From: Terriglobia bacterium
GTDB lineage: Bacteria; Acidobacteriota; Terriglobia; Acidiferrales; UBA7541
DNA: 64,000 nt
Direction: 5' to 3'
Assembly (NCBI GenBank): GCA_020073585.1
Contig: JAIQEV010000010.1
Location: forward strand, 22,334 to 86,333
The notes beneath the pieces are model-generated. The model saw only the letters and a program-made list of their open reading frames with translations. It was not told the DNA's origin and did not search any database. A program made the position numbers and the translations under genes. Positions 37,711 through 45,952 of the stretch are shown one piece after another. Positions within the stretch are counted from its first letter, which is position 1. Every line of letters begins with the position of its first letter.

Positions 37711-39195
37711 CTATTTAGATGTTGCCGTTGAAATTTGGTTTCGTGCCGGGTGTCCCGGTCCGCGCAGCCCGCGCGCCGCCTCGTACAGCTTCGCATATTC
37801 CGCGGCCGCGGCCCGCCACGAAAAATCCTTGGCCATGCCGTTCAGCTGGATGCGCCGCCAGATGCGCTCATCCGCGTGCGCCTCGAGCGCGCGCCGCAGG
37901 GACTCCAGCATCGCCTCGCCCGTGTACTCCGCGAACTTGAATCCCGTGCCCGTCCCGTGCTCCAGGTCGAACTCCTCAATGGTATCATCCAGCCCGCCTG
38001 TCGCGCGCACTACCGGCACCGTCCCGTAGCGCAAGCTGTAGATCTGGTTCAGCCCGCAGGGCTCGTAGTGCGACGGCATCAGGAAGATATCCGCCCCGGC
38101 CTCGATCTTGTGCGCCAGCGCGCTGTCGTAGGCGATCTTCACCGCGAACCGCCCCGGAAACTCCCTGGCCAGCTCCCGGAACAGTTTCTCGTAGCGCGCC
38201 TCGCCCGTCCCCAGCGCCACCACGGATACCTCTTCCTTCATCAGCTCGTGCGCCTGCTCCGCGATCAGATCGAAGCCCTTCTGCCCCGCGAAGCGCGACA
38301 CCATCCCGATCAGCGCCCGCTCCCCATCCTCCGCGCGCAGCCGGAAGATCTTCCGCAGCTCCCGCTTGCACGCCTGCTTGCCGCTCAGCTCCCGCGCCGA
38401 ATAGTTCGCCGCGAGGTGCTCGTCCGTCTCCGGATTCCACACCGCGTAGTCCGCTCCGTTCAAAATCCCCCGCAGCCGCTCCCGCCGCTCGCGCACCACG
38501 CCGTCCAGCCCGTGCCCGTATTCCGCCGTCTGAATCTCTTCCGCGTACTTCCGGCTCACCGTCGTCAGGTAATCCGCATACACCAGCCCGCCCTTCAGCA
38601 GATTCACCTTGCCGTAAAACTCCAGCCCTCCCGGGTGATACACGCTCTCCGGAATCCCCGCATGCTGGATCGCCTCGTGGCTGCACTGCCCGTGATATCC
38701 GATGTTGTGGATGGTGAAGACCACCGGCAGATCCTTCACCTGCGGATCTTCCGCGTACTGCGAGCGCAGCAGCACCGGCACCAGCGCCGTCTGCCAGTCG
38801 TGGCAGTGCACCACCTCCGCCGGCCACACCTGCTTCACGATCTCGATCGCCGCCCGGCAGAACTCCCCGAAGCGCTCCGCGTTGTCCGGATAATCCTTGC
38901 CGTGCTCCCCGTACAAATGCCCCCGGTCGAAGTACGCCGCATCGTCCACCAAAAAGTAGCGCACCCCGTGCCGCGTCCCGCCGTCCTCGATCACCGGAAA
39001 GCGCAGTTGCCCGCCCACCGGGATCGTCAGGCTGCGCAGCACCGCCCCCGGCTTCGTTCCCCGGTAGCGCGGCAGCACCACCGCCACTTCCTCTCCCAGC
39101 TCCGCCAGCGCCTTGGGCAGCCCTTCGATGACGTCGGCGAGCCCACCCGTCTTCGCATACGGCAATCCTTCGCTCGCTACAAACAGTATCTTCAT
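37711..39195 (-). CDS. glgA: Glycogen synthase (ADP-glucose type)
   Basis: GT5-family glucosyltransferase extending alpha-1,4-glucan from ADP-glucose (494 aa). The N-terminal KTGGLADVIEGLPKALAELG holds the substrate-binding lysine; HCHDWQTALVPVLLRSQY, FTIHNIGYHGQCSHEA and the C-terminal Rossmann part with IGMVSRFAGQKGFDLIAEQ, MPSHYEPCGLNQIYSLRYG and VRATGGLDDTIEEFD are typical. Length matches bacterial GlgA. No other glycogen genes are adjacent. The last ~20 residues (GHPARNQISTATSK) extend past the usual end. Confidence 0.96.
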   Translation of the reverse strand: MKILFVASEGLPYAKTGGLADVIEGLPKALAELGEEVAVVLPRYRGTKPGAVLRSLTIPVGGQLRFPVIEDGGTRHGVRYFLVDDAAYFDRGHLYGEHGKDYPDNAERFGEFCRAAIEIVKQVWPAEVVHCHDWQTALVPVLLRSQYAEDPQVKDLPVVFTIHNIGYHGQCSHEAIQHAGIPESVYHPGGLEFYGKVNLLKGGLVYADYLTTVSRKYAEEIQTAEYGHGLDGVVRERRERLRGILNGADYAVWNPETDEHLAANYSARELSGKQACKRELRKIFRLRAEDGERALIGMVSRFAGQKGFDLIAEQAHELMKEEVSVVALGTGEARYEKLFRELAREFPGRFAVKIAYDSALAHKIEAGADIFLMPSHYEPCGLNQIYSLRYGTVPVVRATGGLDDTIEEFDLEHGTGTGFKFAEYTGEAMLESLRRALEAHADERIWRRIQLNGMAKDFSWRAAAAEYAKLYEAARGLRGPGHPARNQISTATSK

Positions 39196-39290
39196 TGTCC
39201 GGTCCGCAACCGGCCTACGCTACCGAACCCCTGCCACCCCGTCAAGCCGCCGCGCCTCGCGCTTCCGCATCGAGGCTCGCTCCCCCTGCG

Positions 39291-39319
39291 TTGACATGCC
39301 CTCCGCATCGGCCTACGAT
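39291..39319 (+). promoter_or_regulatory. Sigma-70-like promoter of the kinase-TPR gene
   Basis: TTGACA, exactly 17 bases, then TACGAT. The expected transcript start is ~39326, very close to the ATG at 39333, which favours the second ATG (39348) with GGAG upstream or a nearly leaderless message. Confidence 0.6.
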
Positions 39320-39332
39320 TTCTTGATGGGGG

Positions 39333-41504
39333 ATGGAGACCTTCCCCATGAGCAGCCCAGTCCTACAACGCTCCCCTTTGATCGGCTTGGCCCTCGGCCA
39401 CTACCGCATCCTCGAAAAGATCGGCCAGGGCAGCATGGGCGACGTCTACCTCGCCCGCGACGAGCACCTCGACCGCCAGGTGGCCATCAAGGTCCTGCCC
39501 GCAGGCACCTTCTCCGATGAATCCACCCGCAAACGCTTCCACCAGGAAGCCCTGTTCCTCTCTCAGATCAATCATCCCGGAATCGCCACCATCTACGATT
39601 TCGACACTCAGGAAAACATCGATTTCCTCGTCACCGAATACATTCCCGGCGTCTCCCTCAGCGAAAAACTCGCCCAGGGGCTCCTGGCCGAAGGTGAAAT
39701 CCTCCCGCTGGCTTTGCAGCTTGTCAGCGCACTGCTCGCCGCCCACTCTCACGGCCTGATTCATCGCGACCTCAAGCCTTCCAACTTGCGTCTCATGCCC
39801 GATGGCCGCCTCAAACTCCTCGACTTCGGCCTCGCGCAGTCTCTTCCCTCCGTCTCCGGCACCGGTTCCACCGGTTCCACCGACAACACTTCCGGCTCCT
39901 TCGCCGGGACCCTCTGCTACATGCCCCCCGAGCAATTCCAGGGGCAGCCCCCCGACGCGCGCTCCGACATCTACGCCGTGGGCGTGATCCTCTACGAAAT
40001 GGCCACCGGACACCGCCCCTTCGAGCAGAAGCTCCTCACTTCCTTCTCCGAGGCCGTCCTTCATCAGCGCCCCCCGGCTCCCCGCGGCCTGCGTCCCGAT
40101 CTCTCCCCGCGCCTGGAACAGATCCTCCTGCGCTGCCTCGAGAAAAATCCCGAATTCCGCTATCAGTCCTGCGCCGACCTTCTCGCCGATCTCAAGCGCG
40201 CCGCCATTCCCGACACCCAGGCGGAATCCTCTCTCGCCGTCCTCTACTTCGAAAATCTCGCCGGCCGCCCCGAGGAGGAATACTTCCGCGACGGCATCAC
40301 CGAGGACATCACCACCGAGCTCTCCCGCATCAACGGTCTGCGCGTCTTCTCCCGCTCCGCTGTCCTCCCCTACCGCGACAAGCCCGTCACTCCCTTCCAG
40401 CTCGGCATCCAGCTCGGCGCTTCCCACGTCCTCGAAGGCAGCCTGCGCCGCGAAGGCGACCACCTGCGCATCACCGCCAAACTCGTCGAGACCCGCAACG
40501 CCCACTGCCTCTGGGCCGAACGCTACGACCGCCAGATCTCCGACGTCTTCGCCATCCAGGACGAGATCGCCAGCAACATCGCCCGCTCCCTGCGCCTCGT
40601 GCTCAGCGACCAGGATCGCCGCGCCATCGAAAAACTTCCCACCGCCGACATCAATGCTTACGACTTCTACCTCCGCGGCCGCCAGTTCTTCCGCCAGTTC
40701 CGCCGCAAGGGTTTCGACTTCGCCCGCCAGATGTTTGCCCGCGCCATCGAGATTGATCCCGCCTACGCCCGCGCCTATGCCGGCATCGCCGACTGTTCCG
40801 CCTTCCTCTATATGTACTGGGATTCCACCGCGGACAACCTGCGCCAGGCCGACGAGGCCAGCCGCAAAGCCCTCGAGCTCGACCCCGACCTCGCCGAAGC
40901 CCATGCCTCGCGCGGCCTCACCGCTTCCCTGCAGAAACAGTACGCTGAAGCCGAACGCGAGCTTCAAATCGCCATCCGCCTCGGCCCCAAGCTCTTCGAG
41001 CCGTACTACTTTCTCGCGCGCAGTTGTTACGCCCAGGGAAAACTCAAGGAGGCCGCCACCTGGTTCGAGCGCGCCAGTGCCGGCTATCCCGAGGACTACC
41101 AAGCCCCCTTGCTCCTGGCCAGTTCTCTCCGCGGCCTCGGCCGCCTTCAAGAAGCCGAAGCCGCCTACCGCCGCGGCCTCCTCGCCGCGGAAAAACATCT
41201 CGAACTCCATCCCGACGACGCCCGCGCCCTCTACCTCGGCGCCATCGCTCTCTCCCAGCTCGGCGACAAGCCTCGCAGCAGCGAATGGGCCGAGCGCGCC
41301 CTGGCCATGGAACCCGACGAGCCCCAGGTCCTCTATAACGTCGCCTGCGTCTACGCGCTTCTGGAGGAAGCGGAAAAGGCTCTCACCTGCCTGGAAAAAT
41401 CCGTTACCCGCTGCTGGGGCCAGCGCGAATGGATGCAGCACGATCCCGACCTCGCTCTCCTTCGCGGCCACCCCCGCTTCCAGGCCATCCTGAAATCCAG
41501 GTAG
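39333..41504 (+). CDS. Serine/threonine protein kinase with TolB/FlgO-like and TPR regions
   Basis: 723-aa Hanks-type kinase. Residues ~22-290 are the kinase domain: glycine loop IGQGSMGDVYLA, ATP-binding lysine in VAIKVL, catalytic HRDLKPSNLRL, DFGLAQ and GTLCYMPPEQFQG. There is no membrane helix between domains. Residues ~300-420 (SLAVLYFENLAGRPEEEYF...GLRVFSRSAVLPY) match the FlgO/TolB-like segment common after Acidobacterial kinases or adenylate cyclases. Residues ~430-720 are TPR repeats (ARAYAGIADCSAFLY, ALELDPDLAEAHASRG, ALAMEPDEPQVLYNVACVYA). An alternative start is 39348. It is a soluble signalling hub; substrate unknown. Confidence 0.94.
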   Translation: METFPMSSPVLQRSPLIGLALGHYRILEKIGQGSMGDVYLARDEHLDRQVAIKVLPAGTFSDESTRKRFHQEALFLSQINHPGIATIYDFDTQENIDFLVTEYIPGVSLSEKLAQGLLAEGEILPLALQLVSALLAAHSHGLIHRDLKPSNLRLMPDGRLKLLDFGLAQSLPSVSGTGSTGSTDNTSGSFAGTLCYMPPEQFQGQPPDARSDIYAVGVILYEMATGHRPFEQKLLTSFSEAVLHQRPPAPRGLRPDLSPRLEQILLRCLEKNPEFRYQSCADLLADLKRAAIPDTQAESSLAVLYFENLAGRPEEEYFRDGITEDITTELSRINGLRVFSRSAVLPYRDKPVTPFQLGIQLGASHVLEGSLRREGDHLRITAKLVETRNAHCLWAERYDRQISDVFAIQDEIASNIARSLRLVLSDQDRRAIEKLPTADINAYDFYLRGRQFFRQFRRKGFDFARQMFARAIEIDPAYARAYAGIADCSAFLYMYWDSTADNLRQADEASRKALELDPDLAEAHASRGLTASLQKQYAEAERELQIAIRLGPKLFEPYYFLARSCYAQGKLKEAATWFERASAGYPEDYQAPLLLASSLRGLGRLQEAEAAYRRGLLAAEKHLELHPDDARALYLGAIALSQLGDKPRSSEWAERALAMEPDEPQVLYNVACVYALLEEAEKALTCLEKSVTRCWGQREWMQHDPDLALLRGHPRFQAILKSR

Positions 41505-41858
41505 ATCTTCTGCGGCTGCCCCTCGCCTTTTGAGCATGGGTCTTCTGACTTTTTCCCCGGAAGAATCCCCCAGCGCCAGCCAAAACCCCTAGAAACCTCA
41601 ACAGCAAGGGAACTCCCGTTCATCGTTCCTTTTTTCCTTCTCGCCCTGGTCAGCAATCAAGAGTACGATAATGGTCTCAGAGATGTTGGCACGGAGGGAA
41701 CCGTGGCAGGCACCCGACGGACCGCCCGCCTCTTCTTCCGGTCCAGATATCTTTGTCCACGGCCCCGCGCATACCACGACGGCCCGGAACTCGCACTGGT
41801 AACACGTGGTACGTTATCGCATATTGCCTCCGAAACGGTGGGAGGGTAAACTCCGGCC
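41505..41858. other. Intergenic region at the left edge of the low-GC island
   Basis: About 350 bases with no credible gene, tRNA or insertion-sequence end. Base composition shifts from strongly GC-rich codon-3 usage on the left to more balanced DNA on the right. GGGAGGG precedes the HIT gene ATG by about a dozen bases. No direct repeat marking an integration site was recognised. Confidence 0.5.
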
Positions 41859-42497
41859 ATGAACTCAGGACAAACCTCTTGCTGTTTTTGCGACAGTCTC
41901 AAGACAGCCGGAGCCAATGCTCCGTGGGACACCGTCCTGCATGATTCAGGAAATTTCACAATTGTCCCCACTAAGGGAGCACTCGTTCCAGGTTGGCTCC
42001 TCGTCGTCGCGAAGCGGCATGCTCTTTGCGTTGGCGCCCTTTCGAGCCCCGAGCTAGACGAGCTCAAAAGCTGTTTAGCTTTCGCCCGAGACCTAGTCCA
42101 GAAGAACTTCGGAGCTCCAACCATATTCGAACATGGACCCTCGCGGGCAGGGACAACGATCGGCTGTGGCATCGATCATGTCCATGCACATGTCGTTCCG
42201 CTTCAGTTCTCGCTGCGAAAAGCGGTGAATGACAGATTCCCGAGGGTCGAATGGAAGCCAATCGTGGACATTGCCGCGACAAGATCACTCTTTGAATTGC
42301 GACAAGGCTACGGCCTAGTAGAGGAACCCAATGAAGAAAGGATGTATTGGTGCAGCCCTCCCGTGGGTGTGAGCCAAATGTTCCGGCGAGCTATTGCAGC
42401 AGAGATAGGCATTCCAGATGAATTCGACTACCGGACGCATCCACACCATTCAATTGTTATGCAGACATTGGCGCTCCTCCCTCAAACCTCACGATGA
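41859..42497 (+). CDS. HIT-family nucleotide hydrolase/transferase
   Basis: 212-aa histidine-triad protein. An N-terminal Cys pair-like motif (CCFCDS, residues 8-13), probably zinc-binding, precedes the HIT fold; PGWLLVVAKRHALCVGAL and IEHGP-type FEHGPSRAGTTIGCGIDH lead to HVHAHVVP with His107/109/111 as the catalytic triad. HIT enzymes hydrolyse or transfer nucleotidyl groups (AMP-lysine, Ap4A, nucleoside phosphoramidates). Residues ~125-212 are an unassigned C-terminal extension. Codon use is less GC-biased than in the neighbours. The stop overlaps the next gene (ATGA), indicating a cassette with the membrane protein and the MazG-fusion gene. Confidence 0.88.
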   Translation: MNSGQTSCCFCDSLKTAGANAPWDTVLHDSGNFTIVPTKGALVPGWLLVVAKRHALCVGALSSPELDELKSCLAFARDLVQKNFGAPTIFEHGPSRAGTTIGCGIDHVHAHVVPLQFSLRKAVNDRFPRVEWKPIVDIAATRSLFELRQGYGLVEEPNEERMYWCSPPVGVSQMFRRAIAAEIGIPDEFDYRTHPHHSIVMQTLALLPQTSR

Positions 42498-43078
42498 GTG
42501 ATCCACACCAGCACAGGCAGGACGGGCCCTCCGAACCAGGATTCGCTCCAGAAGACTACACAGACAGGCGAGGACTAGGCGATTGGCGTTCGAGGTATGA
42601 CGAGGAGGCTCTCAAGTCCATACGATGGGAGGCCACGTATCTCACCTTAGTCCTTGTGGTAGTTGTCATCGGCATGTTCTTGGCGTGGCTAGGAACTCCG
42701 CAAAGAGCCCTAGGGCTGTCTGAGCAGCGCACCTTGACCTTTACCCAGCATGCGCTAGGGGCGCTGAGCGGAGTTTTCGGAGGCGTCATTTTTGCGATGA
42801 AGTGGCTCTACCACAGCGTTGCCAAGCAACTCTGGAATATTGACAGGAGATTGTGGCGCTATTTCATTCCCGTCATTGCAGGGTCTCTGGCCTTCGCTCT
42901 AATACTGGTCACTGAATCCTTTGGCGTTTTCGACCCCATTCTAGTAGCAACGAACGCCCGGACTACGGCATTTGGCTTTCTGGTCGGGCTTTTTTCAGAC
43001 CATGCACTTGCAAAGTTGGCGGAGGTCGCTCAGACACTCTTCGGTCCCACTCACAAGAGTGGCGAGAAATCGAAATAA
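42494..43078 (+). CDS. Predicted four-helix membrane protein of the HIT-MazG cassette
   Basis: 194-aa protein of no family I can name. A ~45-residue polar N-terminus (His/Asp/Arg-rich) is followed by four hydrophobic segments: ~48-66 (TYLTLVLVVVVIGMFLAWL), ~88-104, ~124-141 (FIPVIAGSLAFALILVTES) and ~152-168. Between helices 2 and 3 is MKWLYHSVAKQLWNIDRRLW, a charged aromatic stretch likely facing the cytoplasm, and the end reads GLFSDHALAKLAEVAQTLFG. It overlaps the HIT gene by four bases and sits 51 bases before the 822-aa gene. A pore-forming or membrane-anchoring effector role is only an inference. Confidence 0.8.
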   Translation: MSDPHQHRQDGPSEPGFAPEDYTDRRGLGDWRSRYDEEALKSIRWEATYLTLVLVVVVIGMFLAWLGTPQRALGLSEQRTLTFTQHALGALSGVFGGVIFAMKWLYHSVAKQLWNIDRRLWRYFIPVIAGSLAFALILVTESFGVFDPILVATNARTTAFGFLVGLFSDHALAKLAEVAQTLFGPTHKSGEKSK

Positions 43079-43129
43079 TTAACGATAGCTTTTCTTTCCA
43101 CTTCCCGACAGCGAACACAGGTCTTCATC

Positions 43130-45598
43130 ATGGCCTACTTCTTTGATTCCGATACGCATGGAGGAAAACTTGAGGGTCTTGTTTGCATCCCGCGGCTGTG
43201 GGTTCCCCCATTATTTTCAATCTCACAGGAACTTCACGCTCGTTGGCTTCGAGATGAAGAGAACCCGCGTTCAAAACCGAACGACCTGCTCGACCCGGTA
43301 GAAAGAAAGTGGATTGAACAGGAAGTCAGCCACTTCGGCGATCAACCTGAATACCTGTCTCTAATCGTTCGCTCCGACGCAAGAGAAGAGGGGCTGGAGC
43401 AGCGGGGACTCCTGAAAAGCATAAGGTGTGACGGCACAGTTGAAGCGATTTTCTCTGCGTCGATAGGGGTCTTCAAAGCTGCCTCGGAAGCACGCATGAC
43501 GACTCCGGTTAGTCTGATCGTTCAAGTTTATTGTCCTCCAATTCTGTCCGGATATCTTTCGAACGAACGACGCGTTTCAGAAGTGACGAGAGGCTGGATT
43601 TGCGAAATTGCTTCGCCCACTCAATTTGGCAAACAGATCGGCTCCAGGGTAATTAGATTGAGAGTGGAAAAAGCCGCCTCCGCCACCGACCGTGAGTTAC
43701 CTTGCAGCGACCGCACGAGGCTGGTTAGTTTGCTCAGATCTGTAGGTAGATATTTCCACGATAAGAAAGCCCGCAGACTTTTGGAGTGGGTGTGGGATGG
43801 AAATCGCCTCTGGATAGTTCAAAACGATCACGCACCGGACCCGGCGGGCGAGTCTCCAGAGTCGTGTTCCCAGGTCTCCACACACAGCCTCGACACTAAG
43901 GCGCTGCGAAGATTCCGGCTATTTTCGTCAGCCGACGCCAAGCGTTGGCAAAAACTGAAATGCGCAATGACTTTCCGATCGATGAATTTTCCGACGGCAC
44001 CCCTTTTCGTTCTGAATGGAGCACGAAACATTCGCGAGCTAGCAAGAGACCGTCCTTCAGCCGACCTGATCTCCGACTTGACCGAGTTTTGCAAGTCGCC
44101 CCTTGTGATCCGCACCGATATCGCTGACCAGACGACCCTCTTTGCAAACCGTACCGATTGCGTGTCATCACCTGATCCTGCCGTCAGATTCATGTGTAAG
44201 ACTGCCAAGGAGTTACTCAATGTCGGAGTCGCGCCGACACTGATCTGCTTCATTGCCCACCGTTTCATCCCAGCCCACGCCTCGGCCTTTTCCATGGCGA
44301 CACCAAATGGAACGCGGGTCACAGTCGACGCCTTATGGGGCCTCCCCGATGGCCTAGAGTTCTGCTCACACGACTCATTTGAAGTAGATACTCGAAGCAA
44401 TTCATTATTGGGCCGCAAGATAAGATACAAGTCCACGTTTCTCGCGGCCCTGAAGGACGGTTCCTGGAAGGCCACTCCCTTAGGCCCTCCATGGGATTGG
44501 AAGGCGTCGATAGATGACAATACCGCATACAAGATCGCGACCCTTAGCCGACAGTTGGCCGTTAAGCTAGAGGAACCAGTAGTAGTCATGTGGTTTGCAA
44601 GAGTTCAAACCGAAAGTGGATATGCAAACCTTATTCCTTGGCGATACACAACCAAGAAGGAACCAAAACAGATAGAATCAGTAATCGGGGAATACTTCCT
44701 CAGCGAACCCTTTTTCGTACGCAACAGCACAGATCTCGACATCTTGGGAAGGCAGACGGAACCCATCTCGTCCATTATCCTGAGACCCGATGAGCCGCAC
44801 CTCCGGGACATTTCCTTCCTAGAGCGACTCGGTACCACAGTGCAAGCGAAAGGACTCCGTCTCGACCTCGAGGGAAGTCCCCTTTCGCACACCTACTTTG
44901 TTCTGAAACGGACCGGTGCGCACGTCGCCTGCGTTGACTTGATTAAACCGAAGAGCCTTCGCCGTAAATTCGCAAAACTCGTTCGGGATAAGATCCCCGT
45001 CCGAATTCAGACCCAAGGTGAAAAAGTACTTACAATTAATTTACCAGAAGGGGAACTACTCGACGTTCTTAAAGCAAAAATAGTTGAAGAAGCTATGGAA
45101 GTTCTCTCGGCATCCTCCACGGATAACTTAAAAGAGGAGATGGCGGACGTATTGGAAGTCCTCATTGCACTGTGCAGGCTGGAAGGCAGCTCTTTGAGGA
45201 ATTTAGAAAGACTGGCTGCCCGAAAGCGCAGAAAGGTCGGCGGCTTCGGCAAAGGACTGATGCTTGTCCAGACTGAGGAGCTCCCTTTACTTGAAATCCG
45301 TTCAGGGAGCGGTCTATTTAACACGCAATCCATTAAGGCTTCGAGAGATTCGTACCAAGCGATCGTCGCAGCCGGCAGGCGCCTAAAGGCTCGACGAGAT
45401 CGAATAATAATACCTCTCATACCATCCATACCGAACAGGCTACGCGGTCCGAGCCGCATCTACTTTCGCAACCCAGACGTGGAATTTGAAGTCTGGTATC
45501 GTGAAAAGACTGTCGAAGTAATCCTGGTCGGAGACAAGGCCGATACTTCGTCTCAGCTCGTTCTGCCGTTCGACTCACCTAATCTCCTCAAACGCTAG
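43130..45598 (+). CDS. PPDK/PEP-synthase-like nucleotide-binding protein fused to a MazG-like pyrophosphohydrolase
   Basis: 822-aa multidomain protein. Residues ~70-235 resemble a PPDK/PEP-synthase N-terminal ATP-grasp module (LIVRSDAREEGLEQRGLLKS; SLIVQVYCPPILSGYL; LLEWVWDGNRLWIVQND). A second, similar module spans ~285-510 (PLVIRTDIADQTTLF; CFIAHRFIPAHASAFSMATP; DALWGLPDGLEF). Residues ~581-603 look like a phosphohistidine swivel segment (LEGSPLSHTYFVL, His587). Residues ~615-712 are MazG-like: KLVRDKIPVRIQTQG, EEAMEVL, EEMADVLEVLIAL with the EExxE and ExxD metal-binding pattern, and RKVGGFGKGL. The C-terminal ~110 residues are unassigned. Low GC and rare-codon use differ from the genome core. 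Biochemical function unknown; nucleotide pyrophosphohydrolysis coupled to phosphotransfer is inferred. Confidence 0.75.
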   Translation: MAYFFDSDTHGGKLEGLVCIPRLWVPPLFSISQELHARWLRDEENPRSKPNDLLDPVERKWIEQEVSHFGDQPEYLSLIVRSDAREEGLEQRGLLKSIRCDGTVEAIFSASIGVFKAASEARMTTPVSLIVQVYCPPILSGYLSNERRVSEVTRGWICEIASPTQFGKQIGSRVIRLRVEKAASATDRELPCSDRTRLVSLLRSVGRYFHDKKARRLLEWVWDGNRLWIVQNDHAPDPAGESPESCSQVSTHSLDTKALRRFRLFSSADAKRWQKLKCAMTFRSMNFPTAPLFVLNGARNIRELARDRPSADLISDLTEFCKSPLVIRTDIADQTTLFANRTDCVSSPDPAVRFMCKTAKELLNVGVAPTLICFIAHRFIPAHASAFSMATPNGTRVTVDALWGLPDGLEFCSHDSFEVDTRSNSLLGRKIRYKSTFLAALKDGSWKATPLGPPWDWKASIDDNTAYKIATLSRQLAVKLEEPVVVMWFARVQTESGYANLIPWRYTTKKEPKQIESVIGEYFLSEPFFVRNSTDLDILGRQTEPISSIILRPDEPHLRDISFLERLGTTVQAKGLRLDLEGSPLSHTYFVLKRTGAHVACVDLIKPKSLRRKFAKLVRDKIPVRIQTQGEKVLTINLPEGELLDVLKAKIVEEAMEVLSASSTDNLKEEMADVLEVLIALCRLEGSSLRNLERLAARKRRKVGGFGKGLMLVQTEELPLLEIRSGSGLFNTQSIKASRDSYQAIVAAGRRLKARRDRIIIPLIPSIPNRLRGPSRIYFRNPDVEFEVWYREKTVEVILVGDKADTSSQLVLPFDSPNLLKR

Positions 45599-45793
45599 AT
45601 CCTAATACCGGGGCGAGTGGCGCAGAGATGAACCGCTAGGATGATTTTGGGTGCCGACCCTTCGGTTTTAAGGGCGCGGTTTCTTTGCTGCTCCCAATCG
45701 GTGCCCAATCGAAGCATTATTCCGCAGCCCGGCTTTATTCGAACGTTTTTCCACAGCCATTCGAACGCTACTAACAAATAACACTCTATTCTA

Positions 45794-45822
45794 TTGACAG
45801 TTAGTAAAACCAATGCTAAAAT
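45794..45822 (+). promoter_or_regulatory. Near-consensus sigma-70 promoter
   Basis: TTGACA, exactly 17 bases, then TAAAAT. It is the best promoter match in the window and reads toward the Cys-rich small protein gene, leaving a ~125-base leader that contains the TTACCTC repeats. Confidence 0.75.
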
Positions 45823-45885
45823 TCCGCATGAATTCTCGCCCTCAGCGGCCCCGAGCCACCAATTCCGCTTCCGTTTCACTGCCTC

Positions 45886-45934
45886 TTTACCTCACTACCT
45901 CGTTGCCTCATTACCTCATCTCCTCCTTACTTCC
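45886..45934. repeat. Tandem TTACCTCA/CTACCTCG words
   Basis: Five or six imperfect eight-base units (TTTACCTCACTACCTCG, TTGCCTCATTACCTCA) lie in the leader of the following gene. A comparable run of CACTCGTCACTCATCACTCG is found at 46391-46437 just after that gene. Confidence 0.55.
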
Positions 45935-45952
45935 TTCCCCCTGGCCATCTTT

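Larger units (their letters stand above)
45599..45952. other. Intergenic region at the right edge of the low-GC island
   Basis: About 350 bases without a supported gene. The left part is AT-richer and ends with a near-consensus promoter (45794-45822); the right part is a run of TTACCTC words (45886-45934). A 94-codon minus-strand frame here has no recognisable protein character. Confidence 0.5.

Noticed and set aside
45595..45879. 94-codon minus-strand frame in the low-GC border region
   Set aside because: No ribosome site, no family resemblance, and it runs across a strong plus-strand promoter.
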